From positions 28,622,501-28,686,500 of the forward strand of contig JARKIP010000065.1 of the NCBI GenBank assembly GCA_029990175.1: a stretch of DNA of 64,000 bases, given 5' to 3'. The number at the start of each line of letters is the position of its first letter. The first letter of the stretch is position 1. The position numbers and the translations under genes were made by a program. Shown here in pieces: positions 22,616 through 34,362 of the stretch. The notes below the pieces were generated by a model. The model was not told the origin of the DNA, ran no database searches, and saw only the letters and a list, made by a program, of their open reading frames with translations. This stretch comes from Petunia secreta (Eukaryota > Streptophyta > Magnoliopsida > Solanales > Solanaceae).

Positions 22616-24656
22616 TTTTTCTCTGGTAAGAAGTACATACAATGGACGGACAATATGTACTAGGCTACTAGCGCCATGAGGGCTTCTCTTTTTCTTTTCT
22701 TTTCGCCTTTAATTTTGAATCTCTCTTCTTTTTCCCTTTTTTTCTTGTTTTCTTTTTTACTTTATTACCATTATATCTTATTTGAGGAACTTATTGTTGG
22801 TAAACACTTTAAATTGATTTTAATAATTTATTTAATTTCTTAAAAGTCTGTAGAAGATATTGTTCAAATTATTCTTTAATATATGTAGATTAATGTGGTA
22901 TCATCAAAAAAAAAAAAGCTATATATTTGTTTAATAGATCATTTCAGTTTATTCGTATGAATTTTTTGTTGTGCAAGGAATTTTCATAAAACTTGGCATT
23001 TAATATGAAGGATTGTTGAAGAAAAATTAATCTAGTCAAACAAAAATTCATATTAATTAAGCTACTTTTTAGTAAATCTTCTAATGGGCGCCTTTTCAAA
23101 TATGTGTGCCTTTTCAAATATGTGCGTATGTGAGTGTGTGTATACATATATATTGTGCAATGTTTTTCCATAATGTATAGATTTTATAAAACAAGTGCAA
23201 AAAAAAAAAAAAAACTAAATTAAACCTAATATTGAGAAAAAAAGGCTTAATAAATCTAGCCGAATTGACAAAAATCTTCTCGACCCGACATGTTTTTCCT
23301 ATTCCGTCTTTGTGGATAAAGGTAGATACCAAAAGCGGCACCTACAACATTCAAATTCTGGATCCGTCCCTGGTTCTTCTTTTCTGAAATGTTTGCGTGT
23401 AGTTTTATCTTCTCTTTAAGTAGTCCCAAGAGATTCTCAATTTTCGAGACTTGTTAACAGGACTTCCAAATGTCTTTTTTTCTTTTTTCTTTTCTAATGA
23501 AATTTGTTAGGTACAGCCTCTTGAACTAGCAGCATCTAGCAGTTGAAACAAAGGAATGAATACATCTGGTAGCCACAATTACATTTTTCCAGTTATTTGT
23601 ACCGATGAGCTAATGGTTCAATTCCAATATGGCAACATTTTGAGTTAGCTTATTCGACATTTGATTTTCTCGTGTTTATGTTTAGTGTATTTTGCTGCTG
23701 TTGTTCATCCCCAAATTGCAGGCTTATTCTTAATGTCGCTTCTTTTTTCAAGGGTGCTGAGCAAGTTCACTTTTTGATAATTAAGGATGGATTCTTCCTC
23801 TTTGATAGTTAATGATTCAGATGAAGATCTTTCTACCTACAAAAATTTTATGCTTCCATATTTTGCCTCCAACAGTTTTTCCTGTTTCTTATGAGCTGAA
23901 TAGTGGATCTTAAAACATTGTGGATTTAAGCATAATGCTTGTATTGGTTTGGTACAAGCTAAAGATACTTGCTCAAGCTGTTCCTGAAAAATTATATAAT
24001 TTTAATGCTTTTGGGACTTGTTACCTTTATTCTCAAAAAAAAAAAAAAAAAGAAAAAAAAAAAGAAAAAAAAAGAAAGTTAAGTTTTGTCATTAGTTATG
24101 CTGTAGTGTAGCCTTTCCATACTTGTGCATGACAATTGATGTACTAGTTTTAATGAAGTTGTTCTTGTATGTAGAATTCTTATTGCTGGCAAAGAGCAGT
24201 TGAAGATTCTGACTTCTGGGATGTACATCGTATGAGTATGTTTTGGAACGGAGAGGAGCAAGTGGTTGGTTAAAAGCCTCTTCTAATTTGAGCTAAAAAT
24301 GTGAGGACCCAACTGTAGTTTGGAGGTGGCCTCAAGGCCATATACTATCTTTCTCAATTTTTTCCTTTATTATTTAGTTTCATGCAATTTATGAATTAAC
24401 CGTGTATAGCGGTTTGTAAATTGCGGTGCAAATATGTAGATTATTGATATTAAAAAATTTGCTCTGTTGCAACTTTCCTAATTGAATGGTAGTTTTTCTC
24501 CGAGTCTAGTGGTTTACTACTGATTCTTGATGATTGCATGGTGTTTGATTTCCTTCCTCATGGTTGAACATACCACCCTCAATTGTGATTGTCATCGAAA
24601 AAATTGGTTTGATTTTAATAAAACTTCATTTTGGGTTGGTTTAGAACAAAATTAAT
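22616..24656. other. AT-rich intergenic sequence up to the copia element
   Basis: No gene is recognised. The stretch has several homopolymer runs, including an A-rich (A)nG tract at 24036-24078. Between about 23500 and 24300 the base composition and possible splice sites (gttag at 23510, ttgcag at 23721) look like transcribed UTR. That could be the distal 3'UTR of PP1 or an unrelated transcript. Confidence 0.35.
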
Positions 24657-25092
24657 TGTTGGAATTATCTGTTAAGGCTTATTCTGGTAAATATATAAGT
24701 ACCTAGTAGAGTCCTATAAGAGGACAACTATAAGAGGACAACTATTTCATATAAGCTGTAAGTATACAGTAATACACAGTGGAAAAAAAAACGTACTTTT
24801 CTATACAGTTCTTCCTCTCTCTCTCTCTCTATCAAATAACTAGGTGTTTAGACTCTCTCTCTCTACCAAATAACTAGGTGTTTAGACTGTGGATAAAGGG
24901 GTTGCTCCGTTACTGTGACAACCATTGACGACCAGGGATTCCAGCCGACAACCATTGACGACCAGTGATTCCAGCCGTGGTAAAGATCCTACTGCTACCG
25001 CTTATAAGGAGAACAAGTAAGTTCTCTGATTAATGTTTATGTGTAATCTATTTAGTATAGATTCTGTGTTATATGCATATATGAATTCCTCA
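24657..25092 (+). repeat. 5' LTR of the copia element
   Basis: At 436 bp it is longer than the 3' LTR (381 bp) because of three small internal tandem duplications: ataagaggacaact near 24716, a CT-run plus caaataactaggtgttt at 24812-24888, and accattgacgaccag near 24920-24975. A primer binding site starts right after it. Confidence 0.88.
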
Positions 25093-26452
25093 TTGGTATC
25101 AGATGTCATAGGCTGATTTTATGGTCTGAATAATCATTAAAAAAATTTAGTTCTTTTTTTTTATTTCTTCGTAAATTCTATACATGTATGGATTTTTTTT
25201 AATGATTTCTATGCCTCATGGGATAGTTAAAACGAAACAATCTTGTTTTATTAATTTAATCAGTAACATAAAACTTAAACTAAAAAGCTTTGAGGCTTTA
25301 TCAATCCATAATATATACTACTTGGAAATATGCTCCAAACAAGTTTGGTAGATGTCTTAAACAAGCTGATTTATTTAACCAAAAGAAAAAAAATGAAACA
25401 CAGGCTTCATATTACCAGCAAAACAGTAAATAACAAGGAGAAAAGAAACAAGGGTTTCACTTCCAATTCCATAATTTATTTGGAATCAGTTTTCCAAATC
25501 ATCTGAATCTAACAGATCAAAAATTGTTTTCGGGATCAAAATCTTTCCGATCAGACTAGTTTATAAAGAACTCAAAGAAATTAGGGTGTTTTTTTTCTAC
25601 ATTCTGAAAAAAAAAGAAGGGGAAATTCAGACCTTCTTGTCAGAAAAAGAAAACGTGAAAGGAAGATGGAGCTTGGTGCTCCATGACTGATATCAGATAT
25701 CAGAAATGGGCAGATATCAGAAATGGGCAAAGGCCTAGTTTCGGATTTTCTTTATAAATGATATTTTTTTTATTAATGGCTAATGGCCTATAATTTTACT
25801 AATAATTTCAATTTCAAAATTTAGTCAAGTGGACTTAATTTTCTAACCATATATTTAATATTTATACTCTTTTGAAAGAAATATTATTTTGTTTTCCAAT
25901 TGCATGAAATGTTAAATTAGTTTAACATTATGTAAATATGTTAATTAGTTCAACATTAGGTATATGTGTTGAAATATTATACCAGTTACCTAATTTGTTA
26001 ATTTGTTTAACATGTTAGAAATATTAATTGGTTTAATATTAATCTATTTGTTAATTAGTTTAACGAATACATAAATATAAATTAGTTTAATATTTCACCC
26101 ATTTTATTTAATATGTTAAATAAAATTTAATATAAAATTAAGTTAATTTATTTAACTTAGATCCATACGGGATTATAAGATCATGAAAACAAAATGTTGT
26201 TTTTAAAAACACGATTAAGACATTAAGCTAGGTAGTTGGCTAGGTTAATATTCATGTGTTTAATTTTTGGACGATGAATGGGAACATAGTGAACTTTCGA
26301 CCCTATTATTAATACATGTGTTTATTAACTTAATCAACTTAGTGCTTATTATCCGAATATGCATGTATTTTGAACATAATACTTGCGTTTAGAAATTTCT
26401 TCTTTAGATCCTCACTATATTTTTTTATTTGGTTAAAAGAATATCTGTTGCT
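25093..26452 (+). other. Copia leader, AT-rich with short reiterated motifs
   Basis: Untranslated leader between the primer binding site and gag. From about 25915 to 26160 it carries repeated variants of ttaattagtttaacat. There is no coding similarity. Confidence 0.55.
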
Positions 26453-29400
26453 GCTAAGAACATTGTTGCTGAGCTCAACAAAGGGTGACAACTATGAGAC
26501 CTGGAGCTTAAAAGTTCAATATATGCTGAAGAACAAGAGGCTCTGGAGGCAATTAGCATCGTCATGGATGAGCCTGAGGAAGGCACCACGACTCAGCATA
26601 GGCGTGACCGTTCGGCTTATGACGCTTGGAAAAAGAAAGACTCCTTGGCTCGCATTACGTTGCTGAGCACCTTAGATGATGATATCTTAAGGGAATTTAA
26701 GGATCGCCAAAGAGCTATGGGTCTTTGGGTTGCTTTGAAGAATAGGTTTGGTACCTGTTCTATTGGAAGGCTATGATCCTTAACAATCAAGTTTGACTCA
26801 TACAAGAAGCGCTCAGAACATTCAGTGAGAACTCATCTGAGGCTTATGACAAATATGATTGGGGAGTTAAAAGATGCTGGTCATGTATTGGCCGATGAGC
26901 AACAAGTTCAAACTGTCATATGGTCCTTACTTAATTCTTGGGATCATATGAAGATGCATTTGACCCACAATCAGCTAATCAAGACTCTGGAAGATGTCCA
27001 GAGATCTCTTGAGCTTGAAGAGGATCGGCTTGAGACAGCTAAGCCAACAGCTGAGTTGCATATGGCAACATCCTCTAAGGCCAAAGGTGGCTCGAAGAAA
27101 AAGAATTGAGTTAAGAAAAGAGGATCAACTCAGTCTCAGCCTGTCAAAAGAGCAAGGCCAGAACAACAAGGCAATAACAAACGTCCCAAACGTGTAAATG
27201 TTGCAAAGGTGAAATGCTTTAACTGTGACAAAAAGGGTCACTATACTAGGGATTGCTCTGAGCCTCCTAGAAAGGTATTTCACAATACTCAAACTAGTGA
27301 ACTTTGTGTTTCTAGTTCAGTATTTTTGATTGAATGTAATCCTTTTTGGATTGTAGAGTCGGGAGCAACGGACCACATAACAAGGGACACAATTCTTTTA
27401 TGGAGTTTCGGCGTATTTCACGAGGAACAAAGTAGATTTATGTGGGCAACAACAATAAGGTTGCTGTTCAGGGGATCGGTACATGCAAGTTAGTCTTGCG
27501 TGGTGGTCGACATCTACTACTACATGATGTCCTCTATGCTCCAGGAACTCGCCGGAATATTATTTCTGTTATTGTTTTGCTTAGGCTTGGCTTTAGCTTG
27601 TTTTTCCATGATAATTCTGTCAAATTGACTTTAGGTTCAACTTTATTTGGGTTTGGTCATGTAATCGGAGGTTTTATTATTATGAATTTGAACTATGATT
27701 CATTTAATAATAATGCTAGTTTTTCTATGTTTGCTTCCTCACATAAATATGATAGTGATGTAAACATATGGCATGCTAGACTTGGTCATATTGGCCAACA
27801 AAGAATGCAAAGGTTGGCAAAACAAGATTTGCTTACTGGCATTGAACATGTGGAATTGTCCACTTGTGAAAGTTGTCTAGCAGGAAAATCTGCAAGAAAA
27901 CCCTTCGGTAAAGCGACTAGAGCTGAATATCCCTTGCAATTAGCCATTCGGACATCTGTGGGCCTATGAATGTCAGAGCTAGGCATGGAGGGTTCTATTT
28001 CATCACGTTTATAGATGACTACACTCGTTTCGGTTATGTCTATTTAATTTCCTACAAATCAGAAGCAATGAGTTTTTTCAAACGCTATATGAGCTTAGTG
28101 GAAAATTAGTTAGACAAGAAGATAAAAGTTCTTCGAACTGACCGAGGTCGAGAGTACTTGTCAACTCAATTTAACGAGTTATGTGATGGAAAGGGAATTG
28201 TTCATCAGTTGACTATCCCAAATACTCCACAACAAAATGGTGTTGTGGAGAGAAGAAACAGGACGCTTCTATAAATGGTTAGGTCAATGATGGCACAAGC
28301 TAACCTCCCAATTAGTTATTGGGGTGATGCATTGCTTACTGCTACCTATGTACTTAACCGAGTGCCTACAAAATCAGTTGCAACCAATCCATATGAGTTG
28401 TGGACTGGAAGAGCACCTAACTTAAGTGTATTAAGACCTTGGGGTTGCACTGCCTATACACATGATTCTTCTTACAAACATGGAAAATTAGGCCCGAGAG
28501 GAAAGAAAAGTATCTTTATAAGATACTCAGAAACCTCTAAGGGTTTTGTGTTTATAGGTCAGCAAGACGGTAGGAGCGTAACTGAATTTGAATCACGAGA
28601 TGTCACATTCTTAGAGGATGAGTTCCCTAAAAAGGGAGAGGTAGGTCAAGATCTAACCTTGTTTGAGATAGATTATCAAGATGTACAAAGATCACTTCAT
28701 TCGAGTGAGAGATATTTAACAGATGATGAATTAGTTTCACATCAACAACCTTCTTCATTATCGGATACGGATGTAAGTAATCATTTGACATCAAACAGTG
28801 ACCAAATGGATCTTGTTCCAAGTGGGCGTGAGATGGTCACTGATCTTGTTCCAAGTGGGAGCAGGATAGATGTTCTTGATCCAAGTGGGAGAAACGTTTA
28901 TCCAAATGGGAACAATGAAGAAGAATCACAAAAAGGACGTGATTTACATAAAAAGATTCCCCGCCGACGATTTGATGTCGAAGGTGCTGAACTGTTTATG
29001 TTGTGAACTAGTTGATCTCCCGAAAGAACGCAGAGCCATTGGGAGCATATGGGTTCTCAAAATTAAGCTCAAGGCTGATGGCACAGTTGAGAGATATAAG
29101 GCTCGATTGGTGGCGAAAGGTTATACACAACAGGAAGGAATAGACTGCGAAGAGGCTTTCTCACCTGTTGTGCGATTTAACTCAATTTGCCTGATTCTAG
29201 CTATAGTAGCAAGTTTAGATCTTGAATTACATCAGATGGATGTAAAGACTTCCTTTCTCAATGGAGAATTTGATGAAGAAATTTATATGGAACAACCTGA
29301 ATGTTTTATTGAAAAAGGCCACAAACAAAAGGTTTGTAGACTTTTGAAGTCTATTTATGGCCTCAAACAATCTTCAAGGCAGTGGTATATACACTTTCAA

Positions 29401-30423
29401 AATGTGATCATATCCAATGATTTTACTATGGTTGATGAAGATCACTGTGTTTATACTAATAGATCAAGAAATAAGCTTGTAATTTTGACACTGTATGTCG
29501 ATGATATACTTATAGCTGGAAATGATAAGGAGTTATTAAACGAGGTAAAGGCCTGGTTGTCATCTCAGTTTGAGATGAAAGATATGGGTGAAGCTGCATA
29601 TATACTTGGAATCAAGATTTCAAGAGATCGTCTTAAGAAACTATTGTATCTCTCTCAGGAGAATTACATTAAGAAAATTCTTGAACGATTTAATATGCAG
29701 AGTAGCAACCCAATTGACACTCCTATCAGCAAAGGCCATAACTTGGGAAATCATTTGTGTCCTCAGACTCCTAAAGAGACAGAAAAGATGAAGCGAGTGC
29801 CTTATAGAAGTGCAGTTGGATGTCTAATATATGCTATGGTGTGTACTAGACCTGATATTTGTCAAGCAGTTGGCTTAGTAAGTATATATCAATCCGATCC
29901 AAGTCCAGAACATTGTCAAGCAGTACAAAGGATCTTGAGATATCTGAGAGGAATAGCTGACTATCCACTTTGTTATCAAGGCGGCAATGATTTGCGATTA
30001 GTTGGATATACTGATGCTGATCATAGAGGAGATTTAGACGAGAGGAAGTCTACCTCAGGATATGTCTTCTTACTTAGTAATGGTGCCATATCATGGAAGA
30101 GTAAGAAGCAATCATGTGTAGTACTATCCACGATAGAAGTCTAATATGTGGCTCTGTCAAAAGCAACAGAAGAAGCTGTTTGCTTGAATAGGCTCTTGAA
30201 AAACTTGTTGGGTAACACTGATGATAAGCCAGTGTTGGTCTACTGTGATAGTAAGGCTGCAGTTGAGGCAACCAAGAATCCTAAGCATCATTGTGATACT
30301 AAGCACATAGATATCAAGTATAACTATACAAGAGACATATATAAATGCAAGAGGTTGAACACGATGAAAATATCTACAGAAGATATGGTAGCAGACCCAC
30401 TGACCAAGCCTTTAGCTAGAGAT
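26453..30423 (+). pseudogene. pol: Ty1/copia gag-pol, interrupted and mutated
   Basis: Gag blocks begin near 26485 (GDNYETWSLKVQYMLK) and break near 26550, 26775 and 27107. The zinc knuckle (CFNCDKKGHYTRDC) is at 27215-27256 and the protease box (WIVESGATDH) at about 27347. The pre-integrase HHCC region is at 27766-27895 (IWHARLGHIGQQ...CESCLAGK). The integrase core at 27960-28280 is riddled with stops. The integrase tail spans 28275-29006 and RT 28990-29640, with QMDVKTSFLNG and the catalytic YVDDIL intact. RNase H has one in-frame stop at 30142-30144, then runs to LTKPLARD, where element B is inserted. The last codons lie at 38785-38834. Compared with a working copia element it has at least seven lesions. 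Confidence 0.92.
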
Positions 30424-31165
30424 TGATGCCGGGCAAACCACGAGACCCTTCACTCGGAGCCAAGCTAGGGAGATCCAAGGAGTGCACTTACACTTGGTGA
30501 GGAAGGACCTAGAAGAAGGAAGCGTTTGGAAGCCATTCCGGGTGCTCAAAGCGCAAGGGGAGCAGCCCAGCGAACCAGGCGCTCCGCCTGCACCTTAGGC
30601 GCCTCCACCCAGAGAGCAAAGGGGCCAGGCGGACCGCCCCATCCTCAGGCGCACCGCCCAGCCACCCCCACTGCCCAAAATAGAGCAAAACGTGGGCGCT
30701 CCGCCCCAATCATGGGCGCTCCGCCCAGATCGCTGAAGCCCGAGATTCCTAGCTATGTTAAGACTATTTTGACCCTACGTGGTCCTTTATTCCTAAGCCT
30801 AAGTGTGGGCATGTTAGACCTTTCATATGGTGTCTTAAAATACCTATAAATAGCTAGATGTCTTATTATTTTCATTAGCTTACCTTTGATGAAAAACAAA
30901 CACTTGTGTTGAAGAGTTGAACTCTTATTGAATGAAAAACCTTGAATTGGGACTTGTTCTTCCTCTAGCGGATCTAGATGAATTCCAATCCCCCCGACCA
31001 TTCTACTTGCGTGCTCACGTTAGCTCGAGGGTAGTTGCCTAGCGTAGGTGTTCTTGACCTCCTCTCGGGGTGTAACGGAACAAGTTCTCCGTTGCTACTT
31101 GAGATTTGTGATCGAGATACGTCTCGTTCCTATCTTTTATTTTCCGCGTTTGATTTCCTACATCA
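30424..31165 (+). repeat. 5' LTR of gypsy element B
   Basis: It holds six GC-rich interrupted palindromes at about 30577-30727, then a TATA box (tataaatag) at 30845-30853. Directly after the LTR comes the tRNA-Met type primer binding site. The GC block is partly deleted in the 3' LTR. Confidence 0.92.
30845..30853 (+). promoter_or_regulatory. LTR TATA box, element B
   Basis: The sequence tataaatag sits about 120 bp after the last GC dyad. Transcription of the element would start about 30 bp downstream. The 3' LTR has the same box at 38463-38471. Confidence 0.6.
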
Positions 31166-32383
31166 TTTGGTATCAGAGCAAGGCTCGGGTTTTGTTTCTA
31201 CAAACCCCCGACCCTTGATTCTTCGTGCCTAGTATCTTCTTTTAGTTTTCTTGTTGTTGAAGTTATTGGGAAAAAGAAAATTACAAAAAAAATTGAAAAA
31301 TTGAAAAATTCAAAAATTGGTGTAACTTTTTGGTGTTTGTGATTCTTGAAGTGGGTGTTATAGATTATCGATCCTTGTTGAAAACTTGACGTTTGGGTAC
31401 CAAATTTGTTGGGATTGGATTGAATTGAAAATTGAAAACCCCAATTGTTGTTAAACCCTACCAAACCCTTGTTCTTGAGGAGATTGATTGATTTTGGGTT
31501 GTGTGTTAATGGGGTTTTGGAATTTATTATTGGGGATTGATCTCTATTGAAAACCGAACAATTTGCAACAAGAATCGTGTGATTCGGAGTTCGGTAACAT
31601 AGTTTTTGAAGAATCGAAACCCACTTTTGAACCTTGAAACCCATGTTGAAACCCCAAACTTGAAAACTTTGAATCTTGTTTGAGCATTATTTGTTGGTTG
31701 TTTGGGTGTGAAATTGATTGGGGATTGTAGGTTGTATCAAGGAGCAACTTTGGGTACCTTGGATTTGGCCAAAACACCTTTGAATCGACCTAGAAATTGG
31801 CTTGAAAACGAAGAACACGGAGTAGAAAAACCCAGGTGTTCTTCGTCCAGGCGCTCCGCCTAGACATTTGGGTGCTCCGCCTGAATTGCCCTTGCTCCAG
31901 GCGCTCCGCACTGACCAAATTTTGGGCGCTCCGCCCCAAGCCTTGGGCGCTCCGCCTAAATTACTGGAGGGTTGTTTTTGGGTAATTTCTTCTAGGTTTG
32001 CTTGTTCTTTATTGCCTAATCTCTTATTAGTGCCTATCTAAGTAATCTTTCTACTTGATTAGCACTAATCTTTCATTGCTTTTAGGTGGATTCGTGCATT
32101 AGTTGGAGAGTAGAATTCCAAGAAGAATCCTAGACTCTTTTTGATTCAAGTCCTCACTTCAAAGTGCCTAGCTTTCATTGAGTCCTATTAACTCCACTCA
32201 CCCCGGAGTGTGCTTGACTCGTGAATAGTATGGTTGAGTTGAGGAATTGCTACTCATCTACGTGAAGCTTTGGAACCACAAGTCGAGTGAAATACCCACC
32301 GTCACTATATGAGAGAGCCGAGTGATCTCAAGTGAGGGAGTGTGTGAGGTTGTTTTCTAACGTCTGTTACTTGTATAGGTACA
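31166..32383 (+). other. Leader of gypsy element B
   Basis: It begins with the primer binding site and extends 1.2 kb to the gag start. Five more GC dyads (ggcgctccgcc type) are present at about 31845-31965. No gene is seen; the minus-strand open frames here lack motifs. Confidence 0.6.
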
Positions 32384-34362
32384 ATGTCTTCCGAAGGAGA
32401 TGATTTTGCAAAGAGTGCCCTTGCTACTATCTTCGCCAAATTGGATAGTATGCACTTGAGGATTGAAAGCCTCGAAAGGGTGAACTCTAGTGCTCTAGTT
32501 GAGCAAGGGACTTCTAATGTCCCATCGGAGAAAGGGACCCCGAGCGTCCAAGTCGAGAAAGGGACCCCGAGTGTCCCGGTTGAAGTCTCAAGTACTCCTA
32601 ACTTTACTCCGGAGCAAGTTAGCCATGTCATTGAATTGCTCAATCAACAACGGGCAAGGGAGGAGCGAGAGAGACTTGATCAAGTGTTGGGCAATACCCA
32701 ACGAACGGGCATTCCCCGTATCTTGGATAACCCCCCAAGAAACATTCCACTACCAAGGCCCATCCGAAATGTGCAACCTCTTGAGCAAGCCGATGAAGCT
32801 CAAGAAGGGGAGGAAGCCGATTATGGAGATGATATGTATGGGTTTGACGATCACTTCCAACCAAGGCGAGGTATGAATTGGGGTCGAAATGTGGATAGAG
32901 GTAGGGGCCGAGGTCGAGGGCCACCTATGGGTTATGTTGGAGGGAATGCTAGAAGGGAGTATGGTATGAATGAAGATCACTATGGGGGTCAACCGGAGCC
33001 TTTTCGTGGGGGTCGTGACAACACCAACATCAATAGTGTGAAGCTTAATCTCCCAACCTTTAAAGGAAATTGTGATCCGGCGGCTTATATTGAATGGGTG
33101 CTACACATGGAGAGATTGTTTGACACAAATGAGATGACCGATGAGAAGAAAGGTACTTATGCTATTTCATCCTTTGAATCCTATGCATCTACTTGGTGGG
33201 TAGTATGCACTTGAGGATTGAAAGCCTCGAAAGGGTGAACTCTAGTGCTCTAGTTGAGCAAGGGACTTCTAATGTCCCATCGGAGAAAGGGACCCCGAGC
33301 GTCCAAGTCGAGAAAGGGACCCCGAGTGTCCCGGTTGAAGTCTCAAGTACTCCTAACTTTACTCCGGAGCAAGTTAGCCATGTCATTGAATTGCTCAATC
33401 AACAACGGGCAAGGGAGGAGCGAGAGAGACTTGATCAAGTGTTGGGCAATACCCAACGAACGGGCATTCCCCGTATCTTGTATAACCCCCCAAGAAACAT
33501 TCCACTACCAAGGCCCATCCGAAATGTGCAACCTCTTGAGCAAGCCGATGAAGCTCAAGAAGGGGAGGAAGCCGATTATGGAGATGATATGTATGGGTTT
33601 GACGATCACTTCCAACCAAGGCGAGGTATGAATTGGGGTCGAAATGTGGATAGAGGTAGGGGCCGAGGTCGAGGGCCACCTATGGGTTATGTTGGTGGGA
33701 ATGCTAGAAGGGAGTATGGTATGAATGAAGATCACTATGGGGGTCAACCGGAGCCTTTTCGTGGGGGTCGTGACAACACCAACATCAATAGTGTGAAGCT
33801 TAATCTCCCAACCTTTAAAGGAAATTGTGATCCGGCGGCTTATATTGAATGGGTGCTACACATGGAGAGATTGTTTGACACAAAAGAGATGACCGATGAG
33901 AAGAAAGGTACTTATGCTATTTCATCCTTTGAATCCTATGCATCTACTTGGTGGGAATCCGTCAAGAGATCAAGGAGGAGAGCGGGAGTTCCCGTGAATG
34001 TGGGTTGGAATGACTTGAAGGGTATCATGAGTATCAAGTACATCACTCCTAGATATCGGCAAGAGCAACTCAAGAAACTTTATGAGTTGAAGCAAGGTGT
34101 CAAGACGGTGCATGAATACTTTGATGAGTTTGAAAGAACTCGAATGGCCTTGGATATGGACACCGAAGATGAGGAGCAAGCCGTGATCCGTTTCATGAAT
34201 GGTTCGAGCTATGGTATAGCTTCACAATTGAGATTGCATGCTTATCTTTCACTCCAAGAAGTCCTTGATGCCGCTATTCAAGCCGAGCAATGGCTTGAGA
34301 AAGAGAAGTCCAACTGTTACAAGAGCAACACTTCTACCTCCATGAACAAGTCAAAGGATTGA
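32384..34362 (+). pseudogene. gag: Gypsy element B gag with 755-bp internal tandem duplication
   Basis: The start at 32384 (MSSEGDDFAKSALATIF) opens the frame. Bases 32446-33200 are repeated as 33201-33955, and because 755 is not a multiple of three the first frame stops at 33214. The second copy continues in a new frame to a stop at 34360-34362. The protein has an N-terminal helix region, an acidic/Arg-Gly stretch (RGRGRGPPMGY) and the retrotransposon capsid core: NLPTFKGNCDPAAYIEWV, then YASTWWESVKR, then YDELKQGVKTV-like residues and FERTRMALDM. The two copies differ at three places by eye, so the duplication is recent. The zinc knuckle lies after the stop, in the pol segment. Confidence 0.9.
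33201..33955 (+). repeat. Second copy of the 755-bp gag duplication
   Basis: It is a direct repeat of 32446-33200. Differences seen by eye are one each near 33481 (g to t), 33696 (a to t) and 33885 (t to a). The junction at 33200/33201 joins ttggtggg to tagtatgcac with no clear long microhomology. Confidence 0.93.

Noticed and set aside
24036..24078. A-rich tract as the poly(A) tail of a processed pseudogene
   Set aside because: Nothing upstream resembles a spliced coding sequence, and the tract is interrupted by regular Gs like a simple repeat.
30526..30849. 107-codon Pro/Ala/Arg-rich frame in the element B LTR, repeated in the 3' LTR
   Set aside because: Its composition comes from the GC-rich dyad array in another frame than pol; no protein similarity is expected.
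31198..31911. Long minus-strand frames in the element B leader
   Set aside because: They lie antisense to the leader, have no motifs, and consist of low-complexity Asn/Ser/Phe residues.
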